This document shows positions 34,414-44,050 of a stretch of DNA of 64,000 nucleotides, piece after piece. Source of the DNA: Urmitella timonensis (GTDB taxonomy: Bacteria; Actinomycetota; Actinomycetes; Actinomycetales; Actinomycetaceae); NCBI GenBank assembly GCA_900120415.1, contig FQLW01000006.1, positions 682,001 to 746,000 on the forward strand. The letters run 5' to 3'. Both the position numbers and the translations under genes were made by a program. Position 1 is the stretch's first letter. The number at the start of each line of letters is the position of its first letter. Below the pieces are notes generated by a model. That model worked only from the letters and a program-made list of their open reading frames with translations. It was not told the DNA's origin and did not search any database.

Positions 34414-35922
34414 ATGTCTATGCTCAAACACAAAAAGAACAAAGACGAAGTAACCGGGGAATCTAGCCTGGCGGTTACCGAGCTAACTGCCAGCAGACCC
34501 TACGTTCCAGAAAGCAAAAAGCCAAAGAAAGACAACACTCACTGGCTATATATCGGCGTAATAATCGCAGTGGTAGCCGGGATTATTTTCGGGATAACTG
34601 CCCCCGATATAGCCAAGGAATTCAAGGTGGTCGGTACCACCTTCGTCCGACTCATCACCATGATGATTGTCCCCGTAATCTTTTGCACCATCGTCCTCGG
34701 AATCGGCTCAGTACGCGCCGCAGCCTCGGTAGGGAAAGCCGGCGGAATCGCACTCGCCTACTTTATTGCCATGTCTACCTTTGCCTTAGCCATCGGTCTA
34801 GGGGTGGGAAACCTGATAGAGCCGGGACACGACCTCAATATTGAAGCCACCAAAGGAGCTGCTAGCCAGTTCACCTCTGGAGCTAAGCAAAAGGGCGACG
34901 GGATTATTGGATTTATTCAATCAATCATTCCCGATACTTTCTTCTCCTCGCTCACCGCTGGTTCCGTCCTCCAAACCCTGTTTATCGCCCTGCTAGTTGG
35001 GTTCGCGGTACAGAGCCTCGGCAAAACGGGAGACGGAATTCTGCGCGCAGTTGAAGCCATCCAAAAATTGGTTTTCAAAGTGCTCTACATGGTGCTCTGG
35101 CTCGCCCCCATCGGCGCATTCGGCGCTATGGCAGGGGTTGTCGGTTCTACCGGCGCTAAAGCAGTAGGACAGATGTTATTGCTGATGGTGGCATTCTATA
35201 TAACCTGTATTCTGTTTATTTGCGTCGTCCTCGGCTCGGTATTAGGAATATTTGGGCGTTTCAATATTTTCAAACTCATGAAATACCTAGCGAAAGAATA
35301 CTTGCTGATTGTAGCGACTTCCTCCTCCGAATCCGCGCTACCAAACCTGATGCGGAAAATGGAGCATCTCGGGGTTCAAAAAGCAACCGTGGGTATCGTA
35401 GTACCCACCGGCTACTCGTTTAACCTGGACGGAACCGCTATCTACCTGACTATGTCGGCTATTTTTATTTCCGACGCCATGAATAAACCGATGGGAATGG
35501 CAGAACAAATCGGTTTACTGGTATTCATGATGATTGCCTCTAAGGGCGCAGCTGGGGTGTCTGGGGCAGGTATCGCTACTTTGGCGGCCGGTCTACAGTC
35601 ACACCGTCCCGAACTACTGGATGGGGTTGGAGTAATCGTAGGTATTGACCGCTTCATGTCAGAGGCACGCGCCCTCACCAACTTCACCGGGAACGCAGTT
35701 GCTACCCTACTGGTTGCCACCTGGACCAAAACCATTGACCGCCAGCGGGTTTACGACGTATTAAATGGAAAACTCCCCTACAGCCCCCAGGTAGATGACA
35801 CGGATATTGACCTAAAGAACCCCTCGGTACAAATCAATACCAACCTGCCACACACTCCCCAGCCAGATGTGGATGCAATCGAAAAGTTGGCTTCCCAAGA
35901 GCAAGCCACTGCCAATAAATAA
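34414..35922 (+). CDS. Dicarboxylate/amino acid:cation symporter (DAACS family)
   Basis: This is a 502-residue protein with a polar N-terminal tail (about 1-40) and about eight membrane helices plus re-entrant loops. The family landmarks are ATSSSESALPNLMRKME, VVPTGYSFNLDGTAIYLT and the SKGAAGVSGAG loop. It imports glutamate, aspartate or C4-dicarboxylates with Na+ or H+. AGGAG lies 7 nt before the ATG. GltP versus DctA specificity is not decidable here. The C-terminal ~50 residues are polar and unusual. Confidence 0.9.
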   Translation: MSMLKHKKNKDEVTGESSLAVTELTASRPYVPESKKPKKDNTHWLYIGVIIAVVAGIIFGITAPDIAKEFKVVGTTFVRLITMMIVPVIFCTIVLGIGSVRAAASVGKAGGIALAYFIAMSTFALAIGLGVGNLIEPGHDLNIEATKGAASQFTSGAKQKGDGIIGFIQSIIPDTFFSSLTAGSVLQTLFIALLVGFAVQSLGKTGDGILRAVEAIQKLVFKVLYMVLWLAPIGAFGAMAGVVGSTGAKAVGQMLLLMVAFYITCILFICVVLGSVLGIFGRFNIFKLMKYLAKEYLLIVATSSSESALPNLMRKMEHLGVQKATVGIVVPTGYSFNLDGTAIYLTMSAIFISDAMNKPMGMAEQIGLLVFMMIASKGAAGVSGAGIATLAAGLQSHRPELLDGVGVIVGIDRFMSEARALTNFTGNAVATLLVATWTKTIDRQRVYDVLNGKLPYSPQVDDTDIDLKNPSVQINTNLPHTPQPDVDAIEKLASQEQATANK

Positions 35923-35929
35923 AAAGAAC

Positions 35930-36077
35930 GGCTTCACCGCCGACCCCTAGAGCAACGCTTAGGCTCGCTCAGATTGGGATCCCTCCTTGGGCGGTGAATC
36001 CCCGGTAAAGCTCTCAGCTAGGCTCTCGAGGGGAGACTCTTTTGGAGTTTCCAACTTAACTGCCTAGCTGAGAGCTT
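35930..36077. repeat. Two large adjacent inverted repeats downstream of the symporter
   Basis: First pair: GGCTTCACCGCC (35930-35941) with GGCGGTGAATCC (35990-36001), 11 of 12 matching. Second pair: AAGCTCTCAGCTAGGC (36008-36023) with its perfect complement at 36062-36077, with a further small stem (GAGACTC/GAGTTTC) in its loop. It could be a structured 3' UTR/terminator or a miniature element. No known RNA family was recognised. Confidence 0.7.
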
Positions 36078-36153
36078 ATTATTTAAAAACACTCATAGAG
36101 GGATATAAATCCAGGTGAATCCAATAACATTTACCGGATTACCGTCGGAAATC

Positions 36154-36774
36154 CTATGCCAGCTCGTCTTCTGGATCTGGGATAGCTTCAGTAATCGCGC
36201 TCAATATTCCCGTAAAGATTGCTAACCACATTGCTTGCTTGGTGTGCGCATAACGGTGACCTGCCCGACGTCTTTTTTCTCCCCTCGAAAAAATAAGTTT
36301 TCCCCCGAGGGGCAGTAGCGAAAGCAAGAAGGCCGCAAAAGTAAAGGCGACTGGTGCCGGTATGGTGATGACCGTATCTTCCTCTTCACCTTCCGTAATA
36401 TTATCCGGGTCGCAACATTCGCCGGGATTTTTCTCCTCTGAAAATTCCCCCGGCCGACTATTTTCAGTGTTGCCCGCCGCGGCATCCCGGTGACATTCGC
36501 AAGCACACCGACTCCCCGCGCAACCCTTTTTATCTGCATCTTTAGGGTTAATTTGCAGCGAGGGGATAACGCCCATAATCCATCCCCCAGCTATTTCCCC
36601 GGCTAGCAACAATACTTTTATGCCACTGCGAGACTTGCGGGAAGGTAGGTAGTCAGGCAACGCATACCAGGAAAAAGTGCTCAAAGCATTAAATGTTCCG
36701 CTCCACAAAGCGCGTTTTACAGTCGATTGTTCCTGGTAGTTCTGTTTTAGCTTTGCAAACACTGATTTAATCAC
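36154..36774 (-). CDS. Uncharacterised membrane protein with Cys-rich loop
   Basis: This 206-residue protein has weakly hydrophobic segments at about 50-75, a membrane helix at about 140-162 and a C-terminal hydrophobic segment at about 183-200. The loop between contains a Cys/His cluster, GCAGSRCACECH (about residues 84-95), and a later ECC, then an acidic stretch. The cluster could bind a metal. No family was recognised. ATG at 36774 has GGAGG upstream. It lies next to the lipase-like gene on the same strand. Confidence 0.65.
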   Translation of the reverse strand: MIKSVFAKLKQNYQEQSTVKRALWSGTFNALSTFSWYALPDYLPSRKSRSGIKVLLLAGEIAGGWIMGVIPSLQINPKDADKKGCAGSRCACECHRDAAAGNTENSRPGEFSEEKNPGECCDPDNITEGEEEDTVITIPAPVAFTFAAFLLSLLPLGGKLIFSRGEKRRRAGHRYAHTKQAMWLAIFTGILSAITEAIPDPEDELA

Positions 36775-36860
36775 TATATCCTCCTAACTTTTTCCTGAAT
36801 GGAACCCGACAATATACCGAAATAACAGAAATGAGTAAACATAATACTGGCTAACTAGCC

Positions 36861-38012
36861 CTAGGGGCAGATGGCACGGGCTGCGGTCTCGCCGATTTCA
36901 CTTATAGGACGAGCTTGCCCCGGCAAGGCTTCGGCAAGCCAACGATGAATGCCGAACCACACCTCTTGACGCACATCCGGAAAAGATAAGAATAGATCGT
37001 GTTTTCCGGGGTAACGTTCCATGGTCACGCGACGGGATAGCCGCCAGGCATTCGCGCACATAGTTTGCACGTTTAGCACCGAATCAGTAAACATCATTTC
37101 CCGTTTACGTTTCCCACTAGAAGAAGCGGTAGAAGTCAAGAAATAGGTAGGCACATCCGTAGGTTCACCCGATAAAAGTCGCTTTTGAGCAACAGTAATC
37201 GCCCGTACCCAGCCAAAACGCACTAGCGCATCGGCACTGCCTTTCCACTGTCGAATCAGCGGCCAACCGGCCACTGCGGGGTCTCTACGGAAAGGCTCAA
37301 GTCGCTTAGGCAAAGTTCCGTCGATTTTTTTATCCCAACCCATCAAAGAATCTACGTAAGCGGAGTCAGCTGACTGCAGTGGAACCTCTTTCTTGGCTGC
37401 CCGCCGGGAAAACAATTCTGCGAGGGCGCGCGCCCCGAAACGCTGGGAAGTTCCCCCCGCCATTTCAATCCAGGGGGAATCAAGCAGCAGTCCTGCCACT
37501 TGATCCCGGTGTCGGTTCACCCAATAGGCAGCAGTAAGCCCCCCGGTTGAATGACCAGCCATAACTAGAGGTAAATCTGGATGGTCTTCCCGTATTACTT
37601 CTAAAGCCGCATAAATATCTAGGTCGTAAGAAACAAGATCATCCGTCCAGCCAAAGGTCTGCCATTTCCGCAGCGAACGCCCGTATTTACACAGGTCAAT
37701 TGCGTAAAATGCTCCCCCTGCCAGGGAAATATGGCGCGCCAGTTCCCGCTGGAAGAAATAATCATTCCAACCGTGCAAAAAAAGACAAATAAAAGTGGGG
37801 GTAGTGGGAGTTCCGGTAATCATCCAAGGATCCTCGGCGGGCAGATTCCTGACTACGGTAGCGCACAATTCGCCCTCTTCATCGCGAGGAAGCTCTAAAG
37901 TGCGTGCTTGAAAACCTTTACCGAGGATATCTGATACCCATTTCCCTAGCGGCGCTGGCGCTGCTGGTGGCTGCGTAGGCAAACCTGCGACAGCTAAACC
38001 ATTATTTTTCAT
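36861..38012 (-). CDS. Alpha/beta hydrolase, lysophospholipase/S33-like
   Basis: This 383-residue protein has the oxyanion region LFLHGWNDYFF (about 87-97), the nucleophile elbow MAGHSTGG, and a late PGKHDLFLS with the catalytic His. This is the monoacylglycerol-lipase/lysophospholipase-like (Hydrolase_4) layout. There is no signal peptide, so it is probably cytoplasmic. Its start is 9 bp after the stop of the upstream acidic protein gene, suggesting a shared transcript. Confidence 0.82.
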   Translation of the reverse strand: MKNNGLAVAGLPTQPPAAPAPLGKWVSDILGKGFQARTLELPRDEEGELCATVVRNLPAEDPWMITGTPTTPTFICLFLHGWNDYFFQRELARHISLAGGAFYAIDLCKYGRSLRKWQTFGWTDDLVSYDLDIYAALEVIREDHPDLPLVMAGHSTGGLTAAYWVNRHRDQVAGLLLDSPWIEMAGGTSQRFGARALAELFSRRAAKKEVPLQSADSAYVDSLMGWDKKIDGTLPKRLEPFRRDPAVAGWPLIRQWKGSADALVRFGWVRAITVAQKRLLSGEPTDVPTYFLTSTASSSGKRKREMMFTDSVLNVQTMCANAWRLSRRVTMERYPGKHDLFLSFPDVRQEVWFGIHRWLAEALPGQARPISEIGETAARAICP

Positions 38013-38021
38013 CTTTTCCCT

Positions 38022-39251
38022 TTAATGACCATGTTTTCTCTGGTGTGGAGCAGCATTGCGTTCAATTTCGGTATTAACCTCGGCGATAGCTTCCGCCAAG
38101 GACGGACCTTGCAGATTCCCAATTCGAAAGACCTCCCAGCCGTCTAGGGAGCTATCCCCTCCGACCTTTTCAAATGCTGTCTGAACCTGATCGGTGAGCT
38201 GCCCGTCCCCAGGGTCAATAACGCCCTCTTCCTTCAGGAGAGCTTCGCAAATCCGTCCCTGATTATCAGACCACAGCAGCACTGCGTCTTGTCCCACCAG
38301 TGAAGAAATAGATTGCAAGCCTTCGGCATCTTTTTGCAGCAGCTTTACCTCACTGACCGGCTCGTTTGATTGTGCCTGTACTTCGTGACTCTCTAAACCT
38401 TGGGCATTATCGTCTCCACCAGGAGCATCTTCTTCACAGGGGTGCTCTTCAGCAGCAGTAACCTGGTTTTCCGGGTTGTCTAACTCTGTAGGCTCTGGTA
38501 GAGCTTGCCCATTATCCGCATCTGAAGTTACCTCAGTATCACTCTCGTTCTCGGAAACAGTTGGAGGAACCGGCGGGGCAGGCGGAACCAGAGTAATCTC
38601 TGGGTCTTCAGCGCTAGCAGCATTGTCATCAATATGCCAAGAAATCTGCGGAGCTGGGGCACGATGTCCCCCAATCTGGGGATGCGCGTAGCCGATATTG
38701 CTGGGGGTGAGCTGCGCGACCTCTAAAAAGCGTCTCCCATTGGACATTTGTCGCGAAGAAACCTGATGGATTTCTAGACCGGAACTGCGCAACACCCCGA
38801 GCGCTGAATAGCAACCTTCATCTATTTCTCCAACCACCAGGATTAACCGAGGACCTGGTTGCGTGGTGGGGGGCATGGCTTCGCGGAACTCTGCCCAGCC
38901 GGTTTGGAAAGCTTGCACTCCCCCGGGATATTGACTGGCTAAATCCATCCATCCCTGTCCGGAGACTTGTCCGAGACGAGAAATCGCCGCTACCAAACTC
39001 ACCGGGTCTAGTCGGGAGAGCACTTCTACCGAAACAACCTGACCAGAGGCATCTAGCGCGGTCAATGAATGCGGACCAGTTCCAGATTGACCATCGTTTC
39101 CTGCCCATGCAACCGGAAACAGAGGACGGTCAATTACCTCTAGCACCTGCGAGCGGATAGATTCCAGCACATCCATCTCTAATCCATGCCCTACCGGCGT
39201 GCCAAACTGTGCCGGTATTAGGCGGCCTGATTCTAGTTCAAAGAGTGCCAT
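38022..39251 (-). CDS. Conserved actinobacterial hypothetical protein with acidic linker
   Basis: This 409-residue protein begins MALFELESGRLIPAQFGTPV and has an N-terminal domain (about 1-205) with SIRSQVLEVIDRPLFPVAW and LTALDASGQVVSVEVL. I recall this pattern from many uncharacterised actinobacterial proteins. Residues about 205-300 are Glu/Asp/Pro-rich and likely disordered. The C-terminal domain (about 305-400) partly echoes the N-terminal one. No catalytic motif was seen; function unknown. Confidence 0.7.
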   Translation of the reverse strand: MALFELESGRLIPAQFGTPVGHGLEMDVLESIRSQVLEVIDRPLFPVAWAGNDGQSGTGPHSLTALDASGQVVSVEVLSRLDPVSLVAAISRLGQVSGQGWMDLASQYPGGVQAFQTGWAEFREAMPPTTQPGPRLILVVGEIDEGCYSALGVLRSSGLEIHQVSSRQMSNGRRFLEVAQLTPSNIGYAHPQIGGHRAPAPQISWHIDDNAASAEDPEITLVPPAPPVPPTVSENESDTEVTSDADNGQALPEPTELDNPENQVTAAEEHPCEEDAPGGDDNAQGLESHEVQAQSNEPVSEVKLLQKDAEGLQSISSLVGQDAVLLWSDNQGRICEALLKEEGVIDPGDGQLTDQVQTAFEKVGGDSSLDGWEVFRIGNLQGPSLAEAIAEVNTEIERNAAPHQRKHGH

Positions 39252-39342
39252 CGATTCACCGCTCCCTGCTTTTCTTAAGGATGTTTACTCCATTGTGTCA
39301 CGGATATCCGCTGAGACACTCGTTTCCGCGCCGAGACTGGCT

Positions 39343-42300
39343 CTATGATTTATTTTCTGAGGACGTGCCGGCGCGTTTTGTAGCGTTCTTTAGAGCGGTG
39401 GCGCTGGGAGCTGATAGTAGCTGCGCCAGGTGAATACCGCCGTGACCAGCTAAAGTTTCTGCTTGGGTGCGACAAGAAAAGCCGTCCGCCAAGAAAACAG
39501 CGTCCGGGTTGGCTTTTAACTGGGGTAGGAGGGCGTGCTCGGCTACCGCCAACGACATCTGGTGATGGGCAGCTTCCATTCCGAAATTTCCGGCCATGCC
39601 ACAGCAACCTTGCAGTTCCACCAACTTTGCGCCAGTTTTGCCGATTAGGGCGCGATCGGCTTCCCAGCCCATCACTGAATAGTGGTGACAGTGCGGTTGA
39701 GCGACTACTTTCACCCCGGTGAGGTCAGGTAAGCACAAGTCGGGACAGTTCTCGTTGATAAATTCGGCGAGGGTAAAGGTTGCTTCACTAACCATTAGGG
39801 CGCGCGGGTCAGCTGGGAGGAGTTCTAACAGGTCGTCTCGTAGCACCGCGGTACATGAGGGCTCGATTCCCACAATCGGGATACCGTTGGCAGCTGGCGG
39901 CGCCAGGCGGGCCAATAATTTTTCGAGGTGTCGCCTGGCTCCTTTAAGTTGCCCGGTGGTAATCCAGGTCAGCCCGCAGCAAGTATCTGGCGGAGCCAAA
40001 AACACCTGCCATCCTGCCCTGCTCAGCAACTGAATAGCGGCTTTGACTCCGCGTTGGTCCAGTCCCCGCGAAAAAGAATCTGCCCAAATCACCACGGGTT
40101 TGGAGGCTGAAAGCGCCGCCTGGCGGGTTCTTTTTCCGGCTTTATCTGCATTTTCTTTATCCGCTATTACTCCGGACTTTCCGAAAAAACCTTGTCCCCA
40201 GGGGGAAATCTCTGATGCTTTCGGCCATAGTTGGCGGTTCGGATATTGGCTTTCTAAAGAGTGAGTCGCGAAAAGAGGAAGCGCACGCTCCGTATCCAGG
40301 TGAAGCAGTTTCAGGGCAAGCTTACTCAATAGGGGAATCTTGGTACCCAAATTAGCCAGTTGCGCTGCTCCGGGTATTCTTGCCATTAGCCGCAGCCACC
40401 GCGGTAACCATCCCAGGGCATAATGCGAGGCTGGACGAAGTTTACCCTGGTAGCGTCGAAATAGGGTTTCGCTTCGCCACTTTGCCATATCGACCCCGGC
40501 AGGACAATCCGCAGAACATGCCTTACACGCTAGACATAAATCGAGCACCTGCCAGATTTCGGGGTCTGACAATCCGTGAATTAGCCCCCCGTTGGTGGCT
40601 TCTTGCAGGATACGCGCCCGGGCGCGAGTCGCATCCTGCTCACGCCGGCTTGCTTGGAAAGACGGACACATGAATCCGCCCGCCCCGCTGTTATCGGCGC
40701 GACATTTTCCCACCCCGGTGCAGCGATGGAAAGCATCGGTAAGGCTACCGGCGTCCTCGGAAAAAGCAAAGCCTTCTGGGCGGGCTTTAAGGGCGTGCGC
40801 TTGGGTACGCCGCACGTTTACTTCCACCCCATCCGGACCTGCCGGTCCCGTCAGCACCCCGGGATTCATCAAGTTCTCAGGATCAAATAAGGTTTTTACC
40901 TGCGCAAATAAGTCTACTGCCCGCGAGGAATACATTTTTGGTAGTAGCTCAGAGCGGGCTCTACCGTCCCCATGTTCCCCGGAGATAGAACCACCGTATT
41001 TTCCAACCAGCTCCGCGGCGGCAAATAAGAATTCTCGCGATTTACCTAGTCCGGAAGCACTCCCCAGTGGCATATTGAGCCGTACATGTACGCATCCGTC
41101 CCCAAAATGCCCATACAGCAGTCCGTCCAACCCGAACTTTTCTAGCAGCTTTTGGAAATCCTGCAGATAGGCGGCCAAATTATCCGGAGGTACCGCCGCG
41201 TCTTCCCAACCTGGCCAGGCCTGATCTCCCCGAGGAGTTCGTCCTCCCAGTCCCGCTCCATCTGCGCGAATCCGCCAAAGAGCAGCTGCATCAGCCCCGG
41301 GAGGATAAATCATGACTGCCTCTCCGCTGGCTCCAGAAGCATCCGCGAGTTGGCGTGCCCGTTGTAAGGCGGCATCCTCATCTACGCCTTCCCCGCCGAC
41401 CTCGCATAGCAGCCAGCCGCTACCTAGCGGCAAATCTGGGACTGCACCTGAGCCTTTATGTTTGCGCACTACTTCCACTAACCGAGCATCCATCCCCTCC
41501 ACTGCCAGGGGCTTTAAGGGGAGGATTTTAGGGACGGCAGCGGCAGCGGCAATCATATCTGGGAAACCTAACGCCACCAGTACGGGAGCTTTGGGAAGCG
41601 GAACGAGGCGCACGGTTGCCTGAGTGAGAACCCCCAAAGTGCCCTCGGTTCCGGTCAGAAAAGGGGCGAGGGCGCAGCCGTTTTCTGGTAGCAGGTGCTC
41701 CAGGGAATAGCCGGATACTTGTCGTCCAAAGCGTCCAAATTCGGTGCGGATAGTAGCTAGATTCGCTGCTACCAGGGATTTTAGACCGGGAATCTGTTTG
41801 ATTTGCTCGCTGCAGGAGGACGAATCTTGCAGGGAAGCTGACCCGGCCTTTTGCGGGGGCTGTCCAGCTATAATCTCGCGCCCTAACCCATCAATTAACC
41901 GCAGCTCTAAAACGTTATCGGAGGTGCGCCCATAGGCGGTGGCGTGCGGCCCGCAAGCATTGTTGCCGATCATGCCACCGATGGTGCAGCGAGAAGAGGT
42001 TGAAGGATCGGGACCGAATCGTAAGCCGTATTCCGCGGCCGCCTGCTGTAACTGGGATTGCACTACCCCTGGTTCTACGATGGCGTAACGCTTTTCGGCA
42101 TCAATTTTTATGATTCGATTCAGGTGGCGCGAGTAATCAATTACTACTCCGGGACCAATGGCATTTCCCGCACACGAGGTACCCGCGCCCCGGGCAGTCA
42201 CTGGTACCCGACATTCCCGGGCAGCCTGAAGTAGTATCCGCAGGTCGTCTTGATCTACTGGGCAGGCAATAAGCCTTGGAGGAATCCGATAGTTAGAGGA

Positions 42301-42408
42301 ATCCGTGGCGTAGACGGCGCGGTCAGCCCGGGAATCTAGGAGTTCTCCGCGAAATTTTTCGCGCAAGATAGAGCGAAATCTATGGTAGTGACCTGCCTGG
42401 ATACCCAT
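39343..42408 (-). CDS. YdiJ-like FAD/Fe-S D-2-hydroxyacid dehydrogenase
   Basis: This fusion of about 1021 residues has an FAD-binding PCMH domain (about 40-270, with ARGAGTSCAGNAIGPG), an FAD-oxidase C-terminal domain with YGHFGDGCVHVR and SGEHGDGRARSE, two Cys clusters for iron-sulphur centres (CTGVGKCRADNSGAGGFMCP; CLACKACSADCPAG), and CCG domains (DTCCGLTW, GCCGMAGNFG). Length and order match E. coli YdiJ, a D-2-hydroxyglutarate dehydrogenase; D-lactate or glycolate are alternatives. I choose the ATG at 42408 (AAAGG upstream) over the open frame to 42483. Confidence 0.88.
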   Translation of the reverse strand: MGIQAGHYHRFRSILREKFRGELLDSRADRAVYATDSSNYRIPPRLIACPVDQDDLRILLQAARECRVPVTARGAGTSCAGNAIGPGVVIDYSRHLNRIIKIDAEKRYAIVEPGVVQSQLQQAAAEYGLRFGPDPSTSSRCTIGGMIGNNACGPHATAYGRTSDNVLELRLIDGLGREIIAGQPPQKAGSASLQDSSSCSEQIKQIPGLKSLVAANLATIRTEFGRFGRQVSGYSLEHLLPENGCALAPFLTGTEGTLGVLTQATVRLVPLPKAPVLVALGFPDMIAAAAAVPKILPLKPLAVEGMDARLVEVVRKHKGSGAVPDLPLGSGWLLCEVGGEGVDEDAALQRARQLADASGASGEAVMIYPPGADAAALWRIRADGAGLGGRTPRGDQAWPGWEDAAVPPDNLAAYLQDFQKLLEKFGLDGLLYGHFGDGCVHVRLNMPLGSASGLGKSREFLFAAAELVGKYGGSISGEHGDGRARSELLPKMYSSRAVDLFAQVKTLFDPENLMNPGVLTGPAGPDGVEVNVRRTQAHALKARPEGFAFSEDAGSLTDAFHRCTGVGKCRADNSGAGGFMCPSFQASRREQDATRARARILQEATNGGLIHGLSDPEIWQVLDLCLACKACSADCPAGVDMAKWRSETLFRRYQGKLRPASHYALGWLPRWLRLMARIPGAAQLANLGTKIPLLSKLALKLLHLDTERALPLFATHSLESQYPNRQLWPKASEISPWGQGFFGKSGVIADKENADKAGKRTRQAALSASKPVVIWADSFSRGLDQRGVKAAIQLLSRAGWQVFLAPPDTCCGLTWITTGQLKGARRHLEKLLARLAPPAANGIPIVGIEPSCTAVLRDDLLELLPADPRALMVSEATFTLAEFINENCPDLCLPDLTGVKVVAQPHCHHYSVMGWEADRALIGKTGAKLVELQGCCGMAGNFGMEAAHHQMSLAVAEHALLPQLKANPDAVFLADGFSCRTQAETLAGHGGIHLAQLLSAPSATALKNATKRAGTSSENKS

Positions 42409-42552
42409 AATTCGCCTTTCGTTACTTCTGTGCCTAATCCTATCTGCTTCCCGCTTAGCTCCTAAAGCGTGTTTCATTCCCATACTTCTGGAGCAGTGTT
42501 ATTACCGCCAGCAGATTTCTTAAAAACGTTCAAATAGCTTCCACACACTTTT

Positions 42553-42621
42553 AGTGTCAGAAATAATTATTTCTGACACTTAAGGGCGACAAGCCTGACA
42601 CTTAGAGTATTTTACCAGGTA
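42553..42621. repeat. Palindromic repeat, copy 3' of the Fic gene
   Basis: A perfect 28-bp palindrome (half-site AGTGTCAGAAATAA, 42553-42580) is followed by a third half-site TGACACTT (42596-42603). The 58 bases from 42553 are identical to 43982-44039, and CCAGGTA is shared a few bases further. It sits 12 bp beyond the Fic stop. Confidence 0.95.
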
Positions 42622-42632
42622 ATACCGCCCTT

Positions 42633-43961
42633 CTAACTGTCAGGGTCATCTCCGGAACCCGAACTGAGCCGTTTTTTCCACCCTGGTACTACCCGCCAAA
42701 CAACCCAGCGACCTTTGCGTCCTCTGCGTAAAAACCCCATCTCTTCCAGACCACTTAAGTCACCATGCCCGCTAGGACGAGACACCCGGAATCGCTCCGC
42801 CACCATCTGCGCCGTCCACAGCATTTCTGGCTCCCCCCGAGATTCCAACAAAATATCGATTTGCCGATTATTCAAGTCGGCGCGATCTTTCAACCCTTCT
42901 TTAAGCTCTGCCGCCTGACGGCGATCATCCGCTAGGTATTTCTCCAGATGCTCCACCGCTCTGCGAAGGATTTTTAGCTGATAAATAAAAAAATACGTAA
43001 GATCTCCGTCGTCATATTCTACATTCAAAAAAGCCCGCGCATACTGAGCAGGCGCTTGCTTTAGTAATGAGGAAACCACCAAAAATCTGGCTGCCGGAAA
43101 ACCTGCTTTCAGCAACATCCAATAAAACAGGGATCGTGCAGTTCTCCCGTTGCCATCAGCGAAATAGTGATCATACCCCATCATGAAATGTACAACCATC
43201 GCTTTCAACAGCGGGTGCATCCACGGCTCAGGATTATTTATGAAGTCGCACAGCTCCTGTATTCGGGCAGGTAACTCGCTTGCCAGCGGCGGAACATAAA
43301 TAATCTGATTCGAGTCTCCAAATATCTTTACCCGGTCATTCTGATCAGACTGTACCGTGCCCGCATCGCTTGCTATCTCTAAAGTCCCCTCCGTAACGGT
43401 ACGGTGTAGGTCTTTAATAAAATCGGGAGTAGCCTCACTATCCAGCAAGTCCTGCAAATTCTCCATCGCCAAATAGTTATTAACTATCATTCTTTCGCTG
43501 ATATCTTTAGGCTCACGGTTTTGTTCCAACAGCTGCCGGGCAACCCGCCGCGAGGTAGATGCCCCTTCTAACTGGGCAGAATAAATGGCTTCATCGGTCA
43601 ATCCGTTGTAAATGAACTTGTGACGCTGATACGAAGATACGCTCGTGTCCAAACTAGATAACTTTTGACCCAAGAAGTAACATTCTCGAGAAATAAAAGC
43701 GGGAAGGCAATAACGGAAGGGCCTTCCCGACTGCTGCCTGAGGGCAATAGGGATTGCATTATTTTCCCGCTGCAACCGAACAATCCCCCACCATTGAGAA
43801 ATATTTAAATCAAAGGGAGGGGTTTGGTGGCGAAACTTATCCCAAGGGTCATAGGGCTCAAGAGAGCTTTTCCCCAAGGCTGCAGCAAGATTACCGCCGA
43901 GGGTTTTTGTGGCACTGGCAAACTCCTCAATATAGTCAGGAGGCATCGCGGGAGTTTTCAT
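42633..43961 (-). CDS. Fic-domain AMP-transferase with N-terminal inhibitory motif and C-terminal wHTH
   Basis: This is a 442-residue protein. The Fic core motif HYFADGNGRTAR (265-276) has the catalytic His, the acidic residue, GNG and both Arg. Upstream is SAQLEG (128-133), fitting the [S/T]xxxE[G/N] inhibitory helix of class II Fic proteins, so activity is likely self-restrained. The C-terminal ~90 residues form a winged-helix-like region (MVAERFRVSRPSGHGDLSGL). Fic enzymes AMPylate target proteins; the target is unknown. The gene lies between two identical palindromic repeats with its start 20 bp from the upstream copy. Confidence 0.88.
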   Translation of the reverse strand: MKTPAMPPDYIEEFASATKTLGGNLAAALGKSSLEPYDPWDKFRHQTPPFDLNISQWWGIVRLQRENNAIPIALRQQSGRPFRYCLPAFISRECYFLGQKLSSLDTSVSSYQRHKFIYNGLTDEAIYSAQLEGASTSRRVARQLLEQNREPKDISERMIVNNYLAMENLQDLLDSEATPDFIKDLHRTVTEGTLEIASDAGTVQSDQNDRVKIFGDSNQIIYVPPLASELPARIQELCDFINNPEPWMHPLLKAMVVHFMMGYDHYFADGNGRTARSLFYWMLLKAGFPAARFLVVSSLLKQAPAQYARAFLNVEYDDGDLTYFFIYQLKILRRAVEHLEKYLADDRRQAAELKEGLKDRADLNNRQIDILLESRGEPEMLWTAQMVAERFRVSRPSGHGDLSGLEEMGFLRRGRKGRWVVWRVVPGWKKRLSSGSGDDPDS

Positions 43962-43981
43962 ATCTCCACCCTAACAAATGA

Positions 43982-44050
43982 AGTGTCAGAAATAATTATT
44001 TCTGACACTTAAGGGCGACAAGCCTGACACTTAGAGTATCTATCCAGGTA
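43982..44050. repeat. Palindromic repeat, copy 5' of the Fic gene
   Basis: This is the same 58-nt sequence as at 42553 (palindrome 43982-44009, third half-site TGACACTT at 44025-44032), with an additional AGTGTCAG half-site at 44064-44071. Its position, 20 bp upstream of the Fic ATG, fits an operator overlapping the promoter. Confidence 0.95.

Noticed and set aside
34262-34453. 63-residue open frame before the symporter
   Set aside because: Lies in the A/T-rich promoter region, overlaps the symporter start and shows no protein-like features.
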